A stretch of 64,000 bases of DNA from VXOI01 sp965197575 (GCA_965197575.1 OZ240214.1:2604001-2668000); one strand, 5' to 3'. Positions 9,237 to 18,690 are shown, counted from the first letter of the stretch. Numbers and translations are program-made. Notes: a model not told the origin generated them from the sequence alone.

Positions 9237-9769
9237 TTATTCAATTCTCACCATTACCAAGAGCCAAGTGATTTGCTCAACGGCCTCCGTCTCCAAGTCA
9301 ACGCCGTTGAAAGTGAAAAAATACTTGTCGCCAACTTGCTTCGCCTTGGCTTGCCTGGAAACTCCACAGAACTCGAGGTCATCCAACATTTCAACTTCTT
9401 CAACCGCGACTTCCACTATTTCAACCTCGTAAACGTCGCCTAGACTATCGGTGACCTCTTTGACGGGCAGACCCCCGGGGGGCACACCCTTGCGCACCTC
9501 ATATGTTTCAACATGTTGCTTTCTTCTGGGTTCAGCCGGTCCCAGATGGACTCCTCCTGGCGCGGGCGCTGAAACCACACCGCAACAGACCCAACCAGGG
9601 CGAGGGCCGCCAGCGCGAGCATCCACGCTCCGTCGACGACGTCCTTCTCGATGTCGAGACCTTCCTTGAGTTCGGGGTCGTCTATGAGTTCCGTAATCCC
9701 ATAACTCAACAATAAAATGGCTCCGGCTAATCCGAGCAGTGTGACTCCGATCCTCAATGCTATCCGCAT
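9237..9769 (-). pseudogene. membrane protein with lipoprotein-like C-terminal domain, frameshifted
   Basis: Two overlapping reading frames seem to be halves of one gene. The first starts at 9769 (MRIALRIGVTLLGLAGAILL), with a hydrophobic segment at about residues 6-26 and another at about 50-66, and runs through SIWDRLNPEESN. The second frame then carries a domain related to the neighbouring lipoprotein: VKEVTDSLGDVYEVE, LEFCGVSRQAKAKQVGDKYF, EAVEQITWLL. The switch lies near 9505-9535. Either a frameshift broke the gene, or the second frame is a separate small gene starting at a GTG near 9505. The stop is at 9237. Function unknown. Confidence 0.5.
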
Positions 9770-9784
9770 TTGTCTCCCGCCCTC

Positions 9785-9854
9785 GAAAAAAGTCTGTCCC
9801 GTTGTGGAGGCATTGCCGCCGCAGCCGCGTTGACGCGAGGCGATGCCTCCACAA
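9785..9854 (-). terminator. probable terminator after the small lipoprotein gene
   Basis: Perfect 12-base arms TTGTGGAGGCAT (9802-9813) and ATGCCTCCACAA (9843-9854) flank a GC-rich loop. On the minus strand the hairpin is followed about 10 bases later by six Ts (9786-9791). It lies downstream of the lipoprotein gene ending at 9921. The long loop makes it an imperfect intrinsic terminator. Confidence 0.45.
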
Positions 9855-9872
9855 TCGGATCGATTACACTAC

Positions 9873-9895
9873 ACGCATGGCAAGGGACCTCCGCT
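9873..9895. repeat. 23-bp direct repeat, copy 2
   Basis: Identical to the copy at 9203-9225. It lies just after the stop of the lipoprotein gene at 9921. The 670-base spacing fits a duplication of a gene together with its downstream flank. Confidence 0.8.
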
Positions 9896-9920
9896 GCGAT
9901 CTACCTTTAATCCCATTCCG

Positions 9921-10277
9921 CTAATCCCATTCCGCCCCTAGCAAGTGCCAGGCGAATCTCCCCAAGGCCACCGCCTCTATCTCACCGCCGCCAGCAGTGA
10001 AGAAGTATTTGCCATCAACTTCCGTCGGCGTGGCTTCTTTGGAAACTCCGCAGATATCAATATCTGTTTCTTCGCCGTCTGTTTCCAGCTCCAACTCAAC
10101 TTCTTCAACAGAGTACACGGTCCCTGTGCTATCGGTGACTTCCGTGAGTTCCAAACCTTGGTAAGAACATTCGCCTTCCCCTACTGAGACTGACCCTGAG
10201 CAACCAAGGATGGTCAGCGACAGCCCCAGAAGAAGCGCGACGAGAGCCGTCCTCATGCTTGTCTGCCTTGTTTTCAT
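9921..10277 (-). CDS. small lipoprotein, unknown family
   Basis: A 118-residue predicted lipoprotein. The ATG at 10277 follows AAGGAGG by seven bases. The signal peptide MRTALVALLLGLSLTILGC has a clear lipobox (LTILGC, Cys26). The mature part is acidic and contains LTEVTDSTGTVYSVEEVELE, DIDICGVSKEATPTEVDGKYFF and a tryptophan near the C-terminus. The same motif order occurs in the frameshifted gene at 9237-9769, so the two are paralogues. The conserved D/EICGVS cysteine may pair or bind something, but I see no assignable function. Confidence 0.65.
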   Translation of the reverse strand: MKTRQTSMRTALVALLLGLSLTILGCSGSVSVGEGECSYQGLELTEVTDSTGTVYSVEEVELELETDGEETDIDICGVSKEATPTEVDGKYFFTAGGGEIEAVALGRFAWHLLGAEWD

Positions 10278-10481
10278 TGTTCGCCTCCTTATGCTTTCTA
10301 TGGGAGTTACCTACAATTTCGCCCGGTGGGCAAAATCGCTGTGGTTCCGGCGTTACGCCTACGGGATACCGGTCTGGCCGGGTTCACTCCCACCCGTGTT
10401 CTAGCTTGGACCGCCTGTTTTCGTCGCTACCACCCCCTTTGGGCAACATTCGATATAATTCCCTTTTCTTTGCCAGCCGCG

Positions 10482-10754
10482 TCACTCCCCCTTTGCGCCG
10501 GCGACGTCCCTGCGCTGGAAGAGCCAGAGCGCGGCGGCAACCAGGACCGCCGTGTACGCCAGCAACACGAAGAACGCCCGGAGGGTGTCCGGCTGCCCGA
10601 CGACTGTTCCGAGGGCCTGTTGGGCTTCCGTCGCGGACGCCGTGCTCATCCATTCACTCGCGTTCCCACCCAGGAGAGCTACGTCCATGACCTTGTCCAG
10701 CCAGTCGGCTACCCCGCCGAGGACAAGAGGGAGTATCAGCTCGACGACATATTA
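10482..10754 (-). pseudogene. ABC-2 type permease C-terminal fragment
   Basis: The last 90 or so residues of an ABC-2 type transport permease: ELILPLVLGGVADWLDKVMD, GTVVGQPDTLRAFFVLLAYT and a final hydrophobic helix AVLVAAALWLFQRRDVAGA. The frame is open to about 10754 and has no start of its own, because the IS982 inverted repeat begins at 10753. The 5' part of the gene is not seen beyond the insertion sequences to the right. It is a gene broken by IS insertion. Confidence 0.75.
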
Positions 10755-11738
10755 ACCTGAGTTCGGGAAAGGGATGCCTCCCAAAGAAAGAACGGGTATT
10801 CTTTCTGGTAGACGATACCAAGGAAGCATCCTTCATGAGTCTACTTAAACTGTTCTGTGATGCCGATGATTTCTGGCAAGCTTTCCAACCGCATTGGCGC
10901 CGGGTCACGCTGGTGCAATCCCCGGAGCGGAGGGTTCGCGCACCACAGTTATCCCCCAGCGAGACCATGACGATTCTCATTCACTTTCACCAGTCCCACT
11001 ACCGCACCTTCAAAGCCTACTACACTGAATACGTCCAACCCCGCCTTAGCGCCGAATTCCCGGCCCTGGTCAGCTACAACCGCTTCGTTGAGTTGACTCC
11101 TACCGTGCTCATCCCGCTGTTAGCCTACCTGCAACAGCGCCAAGGCAGTTGCTCCGGCCTGGCCTTCGTGGATGCCACCGCCATCAAGGTATGCCATAAC
11201 AAACGGATTCCACGCCATCGGGTCTTTGCGGGTATCGCAGCGCGGGGCAAGACCTCGATGGGTTGGTTTTACGGCTTCAAACTTCACCTGATCGTCAATG
11301 ACCGGGGCGAAATACTGGCTTGCCGGCTAACTCCGGGCAACGTGGATGACCGCAAGCCGCTGCCGGACCTGGTTAAGACCCTGTTTGGCAAGCTCTTGGG
11401 AGACAAAGGCTACATCTCCCAACCGCTGTTCGAACAACTGCTGGCCCAAGGATTGGAGTTAATCACGCCCCGGCGCAAAAACATGAAGCAGCGCCCGTTG
11501 CCCCCGGAGGACAAACTGTTGTTACGGAAGCGGGCGGTTATTGAGACCATCAACGACCAACTGAAGAACATTTCCCAAATTGAACACACCCGTCACCGGA
11601 GCGTGGCTAACTTCCTGGTCAACCTGGTCTGTGGCTTAATCGCCTACTGCCACCAACAGAAAAAGCCTTCCCTCCACATCCCAGAACAGCAACTTCAGCT
11701 TCTACCTCATCCCTTTTAGCTTTCCCGAACTCAGGTTA
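10753..11738 (+). mobile_element. IS982-family insertion sequence
   Basis: A 986-bp element with perfect 19-bp inverted ends TAACCTGAGTTCGGGAAAG (10753-10771, and its complement at 11720-11738). It carries one transposase gene and has the normal length for IS982. The left end cuts an ABC permease gene. The right end abuts an IS630-type element at 11739 with no spacer. No clean target duplication is visible, perhaps because a neighbouring element or deletion removed one side. Confidence 0.9.
10835..11719 (+). CDS. IS982-family transposase
   Basis: A 294-residue DDE transposase. The N-terminal part has LSPSETMTILIHFHQSHYRT and YNRFVELTP. The catalytic residues sit in LAFVDATAIKVCHNKR (first D), LLGDKGYISQPLF (second D) and RAVIETINDQLKNISQIEHT (E), the expected IS982 pattern. 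The frame is complete and ends one base before the right inverted repeat. It is the only transposase in this window that looks intact in a single frame. ATG at 10835. Confidence 0.93.
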   Translation: MSLLKLFCDADDFWQAFQPHWRRVTLVQSPERRVRAPQLSPSETMTILIHFHQSHYRTFKAYYTEYVQPRLSAEFPALVSYNRFVELTPTVLIPLLAYLQQRQGSCSGLAFVDATAIKVCHNKRIPRHRVFAGIAARGKTSMGWFYGFKLHLIVNDRGEILACRLTPGNVDDRKPLPDLVKTLFGKLLGDKGYISQPLFEQLLAQGLELITPRRKNMKQRPLPPEDKLLLRKRAVIETINDQLKNISQIEHTRHRSVANFLVNLVCGLIAYCHQQKKPSLHIPEQQLQLLPHPF

Positions 11739-12888
11739 CTAAACTAAAGCCAAGGTGGGATGTGCATTTGCTGAGTGTTGGGAGTCGGGGCGGGAGTCTC
11801 GCGGGAGTGTTTCGGCCCTTGATTGCAGGACCGTCCGGCAGCGCCGTCTCACCTCGTCTTTCCAGCTGGACAGCCCGGACAGGAATTTGCCGGCCCTCTC
11901 CTGCACCGCCGCCCTGCCCCCAGGCACAGATTGCCAGTGGCCTCCTCTCTCGCCCAGCCCCAGATAGCCTCACCGGCGTTGAAGTCCGGGCTGTAGCCCG
12001 GCAGGTTCACCAGCCTCAGCTCCAGCTCAGGCGTCCTGAGGTACTCCCGCACCGCTTCCCCACGGTGGGCCGGCGCATTGTCCCAGATGACCCGCAGCGG
12101 CCCTGGATGCTTTTCCCTCAGTTGCGTCAGGAAGGCAACCGAGGTCCCGCTGTTGCTGTTGCCCTCCAGTTTCATCCATTCCACCTCGCCCGTCTCCAGG
12201 CACACCGCTGAATAGTAGCTGGTCTTCTCCCCATACCGCGGGCTATTGGAGTCCACCAACGCAGGCTTACCCTTCAGCACCCACTTGCCCCGCAATTCCG
12301 CGTCCGCCCGGAAGTGGGCCTCATCAGCAAAGAATATTCTGGCTTCAGTCCGCTGGGCCTCCTCCCACAGGGCGGCGTACTCCGCCACGAAGGCCTCCCG
12401 CTTGGACTCATTCGCCTTGACCGGACGCTTCTTGGGGCGCTTGAAGGCAAACCCCAGCCGGTGAAGCCAGTTCAGGCAACTGCTGCGGCACAGGCAGATG
12501 CCAAACCGTTCTGAGACAAACTGCCGCACCACCTTCCAATACCAGTTGGCCAGTTGGATGCCCGCCGCGGCGGGCGGTTGCTCCACCGCCTCTTTCAACT
12601 CCTCCTGCTGCGCCTGGTCAAGGGCGGGGGGGCCACCAGTCTGCTCGAATATCAGGGCCGCAGGCCCTCCCCGCCGAAGGCCGACGCCCAACGTCCGATA
12701 GTGTGGGGGTCCCGCTCCAGCGCCTCCGCCGTCGCCGCTGCCGTCAAGCCCTGAGCCAGCAGCAGGATGGCGTACCACCACTCCCGCTCCCGGGGTGTGG
12801 GAGCCAGAATCATCCGCCGCCGCAAGTCCTTGACTCCCATCCGCCATTGTTCCAGAGACCGGTCTATCTCCCTCACCCCCATCACCAA
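11739..12888 (-). pseudogene. IS630-type transposase A, copy 1, frameshifted
   Basis: Transposase of the IS630/Tc1-mariner superfamily, in three frames. The N-terminal HTH part (MGVKDLRRRMILAPTPRE, TAAATAEALERDPHTIGRW) reads from 12888 and shifts by one base near 12665. The catalytic part then runs on (RIFFADEAHFRADAELRGKW with the first D, LRVIWDNAPAHRGEAV with the second, LVNLPGYSPDFNAGEAIWGW with the E). A second shift near 11930 leads to the true C-terminus, DEVRRRCRTVLQSRAETL. With two lesions it should be inactive. Copy 2 shows what the undamaged sequence looks like at each point. Confidence 0.88.
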
Positions 12889-12975
12889 CCCCTCGCAATT
12901 TCTGAGACCAGCTACCTCGGTTCCTTCACAAATTTACCCCATGCGTCTGCGCATTTCACCTTGGCTTTGGTTTAG
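11739..12975 (-). mobile_element. IS630-type element A, copy 1
   Basis: An element of about 1.24 kb bounded by imperfect inverted ends CTAAACTAAAGCCAAGGTG (from 11739) and the complement of CTAAACCAAAGCCAAGGTG (ending 12975). A second, diverged copy lies at 60312-61550. It joins IS982 on its left and a different IS630-type element on its right. Confidence 0.8.
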
Positions 12976-12979
12976 GGTG

Positions 12980-14192
12980 CTAGTACCGTTTCCAGAAAGT
13001 CTTACAATCATAAAGAAGATCAGGTAGGCTTGGGTAAAATCCTTTAGTGAGGCCGTACCTGACATGCCTGTCTCCAAATACAAAGTCGAACTGACCCAAT
13101 CCGAACGCTCCGCTCTGATTGAGGTATCCCGCCGGGGCAAGCCGTTAGCCCGCACGCTAAAGCGGGCCCTTGCGCTGTTGAAAGCTGACGAAGGACTCTC
13201 AGACCGCGAGGTGGCTGAGGCGGTCTCGATCAGCGCCGCCACTGTTGCCAGAACGCGGAGACGGTTCGTCGAGGAGGGACTCGAAGCCGCCATCAACGAC
13301 CGGCCACGGCCAGGCCGGGGGCGCAAGCTGAGCGGCATACAGGAAGCGCACCTCGTCGCCATCACCTGCAGCAATGCGCCCGAAGGACACACGAACTGGA
13401 CGCTCCAGCTACTTGCGGACAAGGTGGTGGCGATGGAGTTTGCCGGGAGCATCTCCCTGGAGACGGTGCGCCAGATACTCAAAAAAACGAACTCAAACCA
13501 TGGAAGAAGAAAGAGTGGTGCATCCCCAAGGTGAGCGGGGAGTTCGTGGCCCGGATGGAGGATGTGCTGGACCTGTACCACGAAGACTACGACCCGGAGC
13601 GTCCCGTGGTGTGTTTCGACGAGACCTCCAAGCAGTTGATCGAGGACGTGAGGCCGCCCATCAAGGCCAAGCCCGGACGGGTGGAACGCTATGACACCGA
13701 GTACCAGCGAAACGGGACCCGAAACCTGTTCATGTTCTGTGAGCCGAAGGGAGGATGGAGACACGTCGAAGTGACCGGGCGCCGCACTGCTGTGGACTTC
13801 GCTCACCAGATGAAGTGGCTGGTTGAGGAGGCGTACCCCCACGCCAGGGTCGTCCGGCTGGTGTTGGACAATCTCAATACCCACAAGCTGGGCTCGCTCT
13901 ACGAAGCCTTTGGAGCGTCCGAAGCGCGTCGTATAGCTAAGCGCCTGGAGTTTCACCACACTCCCGTGCATGGAAGCTGGCTGAACATGGCCGAGATCGA
14001 GTTGAGCGTCTTCAGCAGACAGTGTCTGAACCGCCGGGTCGGCGGTGAAGTGTTGCTGCGGCAGGAGGTCGCCGCGCTCGAACGCGAGCGCAACGATGCT
14101 GGCGCCGTCATCGACTGGCGGTTCTCCACTCAAGACGCCCGCAGTAAACTCCAACATATCTATCCATCAGGATTAAATTGAAACGATACTAG
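12980..14192 (+). mobile_element. IS630-type element B, copy 1
   Basis: An element of about 1.2 kb with imperfect inverted ends CTAGTACCGTTTCC (12980-12993) and the complement of CTAGTATCGTTTC (14180-14192). It encodes one transposase in two frames joined at an A7 run. It abuts IS630-type element A (ending 12975). The same pair of element types is adjacent again at 59-61.5 kb. Confidence 0.75.
13064..14181 (+). CDS. IS630-family transposase B, probable -1 programmed frameshift
   Basis: A two-frame DDE transposase. The first frame starts at ATG 13064 and gives the paired HTH region (LSDREVAEAVSISAATVART, RFVEEGLEAAINDRPRPGRG) and would stop at 13534. At 13481-13487 the codons CTC AAA AAA ACG contain seven As; slipping back one base gives LKKNELKPWKKKEWCIPK and enters the second frame. 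That frame encodes VVCFDETSKQLIEDV (first D), LVLDNLNTHKLGSLYEAF (second D) and HGSWLNMAEIELSVFSRQCL (E), ending at 14181. The diverged copy at 59-60 kb has the same A7 site at the same point, which supports real recoding over decay. Confidence 0.75.
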
Positions 14193-14563
14193 TTCGATCC
14201 CACTTAGGTGGGCTAGGATGCGCTGGCAAGCCAGTCACACACCCAGGGCTGGGGCATCTCCCGGTTCGAGCCGGTCCGTCGGGCCTCCCGCTCTTTTCGC
14301 CAAGGGAACCGGCTCCACCCTGTCTTTGGTTTCCCGATGTGCCCGGTTGATACCGAACTACCGCTGCATCTGACAGCTCCCGGCGCTCCGGGCCGTTATC
14401 TTGACCGCTTGAGCCATCTTGGGCTAGATTCAACGCTAGGGTAGGCAGACTAAGCATAATCCCGTTCAACACGCCGCCTGCGGATGTTGTGCCGCAAATT
14501 CCGGCCTGCCTGCGTGTCAGACATCAAGTTAGCTTTGCAACTCGCTGATGGAGGAACATCGCC
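14193..14563. other. non-coding gap, no feature recognised
   Basis: Some 370 bases between the IS630-type element and the hydrolase gene. I see no convincing coding frame, terminator or RNA gene. Short GC-rich palindromic pieces such as GGTTCGAGCC occur, but they do not build a tRNA. The last 20 bases hold the GGAGG ribosome site of the next gene. Confidence 0.5.
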
Positions 14564-15325
14564 ATGCCGTTCTACGAAAGAGGCCCCAACCGTATCTACT
14601 ACGAAGAGGCCGGTTCGGGATTCCCCCTGCTGATCATTCCGGGTGGCGGACTTAATTCCAGCGTGGCATCGCTGAATACGTCGGTGCCCTTCAACCCTAT
14701 GGAAGCCTACAAAGACGACTTCCGCTGTATTGCCGCCGACTTACGCAATGCCAACGGGGGCCAGTCCACTGGCCCGCTGGAGATCGACCGCCCCTGGGAT
14801 GCCCACTCTGATGATCAACTAGGGCTGATGGACCATCTCGGCATCAAGGAATTCCTGGTCATGGGCTTCTGCATCGGCGGGCCGATGATCCACAACCTGC
14901 TCAGGCGGGCCCCGGAGCGCGTTGTGGCGGCGGCATTGATGCAACCCAGCGGGTTCAGGCCGGAGATGCCGGATATTTTCTACCGGAACAACATAACGGG
15001 GTGGGGGCCGCCCCTTTGCGAGAAGCGTCCTGAAATCACAATGGATCTGGTCCACGACTTCCTGACCAGTATGTACACCGACCGCGCCGACTTCGTTTTC
15101 ACCGTTTCCCGCGATTTCGTGCGCGCCCTGCAGACACCACTGCTGATAGCGCCCGACGATGTGCCGGCGCACCCATACGAGTGCGCGATGGAGGTTGCCA
15201 GCCTCGCCCCGAACTCCGAGGTGACTATTTATCCCTGGAAAGACTCACAGGCGCACATCGACGAGGTCGTAGCCCACGCCCTGCGCTTCCTGAAGACCCA
15301 CAAACCGGCAGTCGCGACAGCCTGA
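14564..15325 (+). CDS. alpha/beta hydrolase with cysteine nucleophile
   Basis: A 253-residue alpha/beta hydrolase, probably cytoplasmic. The oxyanion region is LLIIPGGGLNSS, and the nucleophile elbow reads VMGFCIGGPM, so the usual serine is Cys103. The catalytic histidine is probably His231 in SQAHIDEV, with an acid in the LLIAPDDVPAHPYE stretch. A Cys nucleophile is known in dienelactone-hydrolase-like members and usually points to small activated substrates; the substrate here is not readable. GGAGG stands upstream of the ATG. Length is normal for the family. It is the first intact host gene after the IS cluster. Confidence 0.85.
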   Translation: MPFYERGPNRIYYEEAGSGFPLLIIPGGGLNSSVASLNTSVPFNPMEAYKDDFRCIAADLRNANGGQSTGPLEIDRPWDAHSDDQLGLMDHLGIKEFLVMGFCIGGPMIHNLLRRAPERVVAAALMQPSGFRPEMPDIFYRNNITGWGPPLCEKRPEITMDLVHDFLTSMYTDRADFVFTVSRDFVRALQTPLLIAPDDVPAHPYECAMEVASLAPNSEVTIYPWKDSQAHIDEVVAHALRFLKTHKPAVATA

Positions 15326-15453
15326 CAACTCCGTACTGCTGAATCCATCAAGGCCCCGCTGGCTTCCTGTCATTACCGGGTGATGTATGGAAGTGGCGGG
15401 GCCTTCGAATTTCGCCTGCCAGCCTGTCTTTGGACTTTCGAGAAAATGCCGCC

Positions 15454-16551
15454 TCAGGCAACCGGCAACTCCCGGCCCGTGTCCGACGCCTGTTTGAGGG
15501 TATCGATGAAACGATGCAGGTCGACCGCCACATCGAACGTCGGAGCGCGGTTCTCTCCGGTTCGGATCGCCTCGGCGAACAGGGTGTACATCTGCCCGAT
15601 GTTGAAGGGATCGCCGACGGGAAAATCTGGCGGCACATAGACGAAACGCCCAGGTATATCCAGTTCCTGCAACTCATGGCTTCCCCGTGCGCCCTGCACC
15701 CGCAGCATCTCACCGCGCTGCGACGAGACGCTCCCCGTGGTGACCAGCGCGCCTTCCCGCCCGTAGATCTCCATTCGAAAGCCGCTGCCGGCCCAAGGGA
15801 CAGCCCCAACATGGACCGACACTGCCACGCCGCTCTCCAACTGTCCGCTGACTCGCACATTGTCCGGGGATGTGACTTCCACAAATTGCCGGGTATCGGT
15901 CTCGTACCATCGCTTTGCTTGGGTGCTGACCATGCACACCACCCGGCTGAAGTTGCCAAGCACAAAGCGCAGGGCGTCAATGACGTGTCCGTTGGCGATG
16001 GTTAGGGTGTGTGCGCCCAGGCTGGCGTCGCGCTGCCAGGTGCGATCGGAAGGGCGTTCCAACGCGCCGTCTCGCATGGTGGTCACAGAACACGAGAGCA
16101 CCTCGCCCACATAGCCGGCCTCAATTTGCTCCTTGACAAACAGCAATGCGGGACTGACCCGCGATTGCAGACCTACTGCCGTTTGCACACCTTTGTTCCG
16201 GGCCAGGGTTGCAAGTTCCTCGGCTTCGGCGGTATTCCTTCCCAGAGGCCACTCGGTGAAGACGTGCTTGCCAGCTTCGATGGCGGCCTTCGTTGGCTCA
16301 TAGTGCGATGGCACCCGCACAACCACGGCCACCGCGTCGATCTCCGGCGACGCTGCCATCGTCCGGAAATCATGGAAGGCGAGCTTCGCCCCAAAGGCTT
16401 GGCGGGCCTCTTCCGCGCTCTCGGGCCGGGTGGTGCAGACTGCGGTAAACTCAACATCCGGACTGGCCAGTAGCGCCGGGAAGTGCGACTGAGTGGCCCA
16501 GGTCGAGTTTACGTTCGCACCCACAAACCCCAGGCGGATCTTGTTTGCCAT
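15454..16551 (-). CDS. Gfo/Idh/MocA oxidoreductase, Gal80-like
   Basis: A 365-residue NAD(P)-binding protein of the Gfo/Idh/MocA family. The Rossmann start is IRLGFVGANVNSTWATQSHF. The C-terminal beta-sheet domain begins near residue 125 (LQSRVSPALLFVKEQIEAGY). The usual EKP motif, whose lysine helps catalysis, reads EWPLG here (Glu100-Trp101), as in Gal80-type relatives that bind NAD(P) without typical dehydrogenase chemistry. An enzymatic role is therefore uncertain. The ATG at 16551 is preceded by a weak AGGAGCG. It stands alone and converges with the hydrolase gene on its left. Confidence 0.83.
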   Translation of the reverse strand: MANKIRLGFVGANVNSTWATQSHFPALLASPDVEFTAVCTTRPESAEEARQAFGAKLAFHDFRTMAASPEIDAVAVVVRVPSHYEPTKAAIEAGKHVFTEWPLGRNTAEAEELATLARNKGVQTAVGLQSRVSPALLFVKEQIEAGYVGEVLSCSVTTMRDGALERPSDRTWQRDASLGAHTLTIANGHVIDALRFVLGNFSRVVCMVSTQAKRWYETDTRQFVEVTSPDNVRVSGQLESGVAVSVHVGAVPWAGSGFRMEIYGREGALVTTGSVSSQRGEMLRVQGARGSHELQELDIPGRFVYVPPDFPVGDPFNIGQMYTLFAEAIRTGENRAPTFDVAVDLHRFIDTLKQASDTGRELPVA

Positions 16552-16806
16552 GACGCGCGCTCCTTATATTGCTGGCATCCCGCATTCTTCTATCCGTGGC
16601 GGCGGGCGGGGGAACCGCCATCTGGATGAACACAGAATGCCCAGCTTCGATTTTCAACAATTGTAGGGGCAGGGGTGTCCATTGACCAACTTCACTTGAT
16701 CGAAAGGACGATGCCGGTCCACAGGTGCTAAAATCCCCTCGGAGACCGGCAAGCAAGAACTGAATATCGGCCACCGGCTATCGGCCGTCGGCCAACCGGA
16801 GGCGCC

Positions 16807-18690
16807 TTGGCAATTACAGAATTAGAAATCACCAATCGCAGCAGTTTTGCGTCCGGCGAGAGCTTCGGCGACGTGGGCGCGTATGAGCTTCTGGAAGGCA
16901 CGGCCCACTACGCGGTGGACCCGTCGCACGCCCGGAACCAGGGGATTACGGACCTGGACCTGACGCCGCGCAATTCCGGCGGCAGGGTGGAGTTTTCGGC
17001 GGACTTCGCCATGCTCCAGCCGGTGAACATCGACCGGGGCAACCGCCGCATTCTGTTCGACGTGGTGAACCGGGGCCGGAAGACCGCCCTGACCCTGAAC
17101 AGCGTCCCCATCCCTACCGACGCCACCTTGCCCCTGGAGTCGGGCAACGGCTACCTGATGCGCCGGGGCTACACGGTGGTCTGGGGCGGCTGGCAGGCAG
17201 ACGTACCGCCCACTCCCGGACTCGTCGGACTTCAGGGGCCGGAAGCCATCGGCCCGCAGGGGCCCCTGACCGGCAAGATTATGTGCCAGTTCCAGTGCAA
17301 CGAGCCCACCCAGGTGTTCCTGCTGGCAGACCGGCAGCACCTGCCCAACCCTGCCGCCGACCCTGAGGAAGCGGAGGCCACCCTGACGGTGCGGGACCTG
17401 CCCAACAGTCCCGCCACGCCCGTTGACCGGAGCCAGTGGTCCTTCGTCCGGGTCGAGGATGAGGACGTGGAGCCACAGCACAGCCACATCTATATGCCCT
17501 CCGGGTTCGAGCCGGGGAAGATTTACCAGTTGGTCTACACCACGACCGGCAGCCGGATCGTGGGGCTGGGGTTCGTGGCGATGCGGGACGCGGTCTCCTT
17601 CCTGAAATACGCCCCGGCCTCGGCGGGGAATCCGCTCACCGGGGCTGTCGACTACGCTTACGCCATGGGCCGCTCCCAGAGCGGACGCTTCCTGCGCCAG
17701 TACATCCACGTCGGCATCAACGAGGACGAAGAGGACCGGCAGGCCCTGGACGGGATCATCCCTCACGTGGCGGGCGGGATGCGCGGCGAGTTCAACCTGC
17801 GCTTCGGACAGCCTTCCAAGGATGTCTGCTACATCATCCCGGAGATGTTCCCCTTCACCGACACCCCGCAGACCGACCCGGTGACCGGCGCCCAGGGTTC
17901 CCTACTCGACGCCCTGGAGCGGCGGGGCAAAGTGCCCAAGATCATGTTCACCAACACCTCCGCCGAGTACTGGCGTGGCGATACTGATCCACACCGACCT
18001 GGAGAGCCTGACCGATGCTGGAGTCGCCGTCGGTCCGCCGCTACCACTTCGCCGGTTGCCAGCACGGCTCGGGCGAGTTTCCTCCGTTGGAATTCCGAGC
18101 GAGCGACGGGATCAGGGGGCAGCTCCCCTTGAACAGCGTGGACTACGCTCCCCTGTTGCGGGCTGCGCTGGACAACCTGGACCGCTGGGTCACCACGGGC
18201 GAAGAGCCTCCCGCCAGCCGTCATCCCAGCCTGAACGACGGCACGGCGGTGGAGTCCCATACGCTGCTGGAACGGTTTGCCCAGCTCCCCGGCGTGAAGG
18301 TCCCGGCCCAGACCATCAGGGCGATAAGGCTGGACTATGGCCCGGAGTCCCATCTGGGACGCACCACCAAGTTGCCAGCCGATGAGGGAGCGGAATTCCC
18401 GGCGCTGGTTGCCGACCTTGCGAGTCACGAGCCTCCGCCGAGTACTGGCGGCATCCGCCTGCCGGACCTGACAGTCCCGGTGGCCACCTACACCGGCTGG
18501 AACCTGCGCGACGAGAGCATCGGCAACCCCGGCCTCTTTATCGGAATCACCGGCGGCCTCGCCGTTGGACCGCTCCCTCTCGAGTCCGCCGGCGACCCGC
18601 GAACATCCATCGAGGAGCGCTACGCCAGCCCTACCTTGACCCGCGCCGCGCCTGGTGGCCGAGCTGCTGGAGGGATGTGGCCGAGTTTCC
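16807..18690 (+). pseudogene. alpha/beta hydrolase domain protein (Abhydrolase_10-like), broken
   Basis: A gene for a roughly 650-residue alpha/beta hydrolase domain protein. It starts at TTG 16807 behind GGAGG. The first 390 residues are clean (FDVVNRGRKTALTL, YTVVWGGWQADVP, the elbow YAMGRSQSGRFLRQ, and GIIPHVAGGMRGEFN). A frameshift after NTSAEYWRGD near 17980 and another near 18035 move the rest (RYHFAGCQHGSGEFPP, LNSVDYAPLLRAALDNLDRW, IRLPDLTVPVATYTGWNLRD) into different frames, and the 3' end is garbled after ESAGDPRTSIEERYAS. A second copy of the 3' portion follows at 18836. Confidence 0.85.

Noticed and set aside
10753..14192. The IS982 plus IS630 cluster as a composite transposon
   Set aside because: No passenger gene is enclosed, the flanking ends are of different families, and the IS630 copies differ in state; stepwise insertion explains it.
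14200..14480. tRNA-like pieces such as GGTTCGAGCC and a CCA after CTCTTTTCG
   Set aside because: The five-base T-stem does not pair, and no acceptor or anticodon stem can be built around it.
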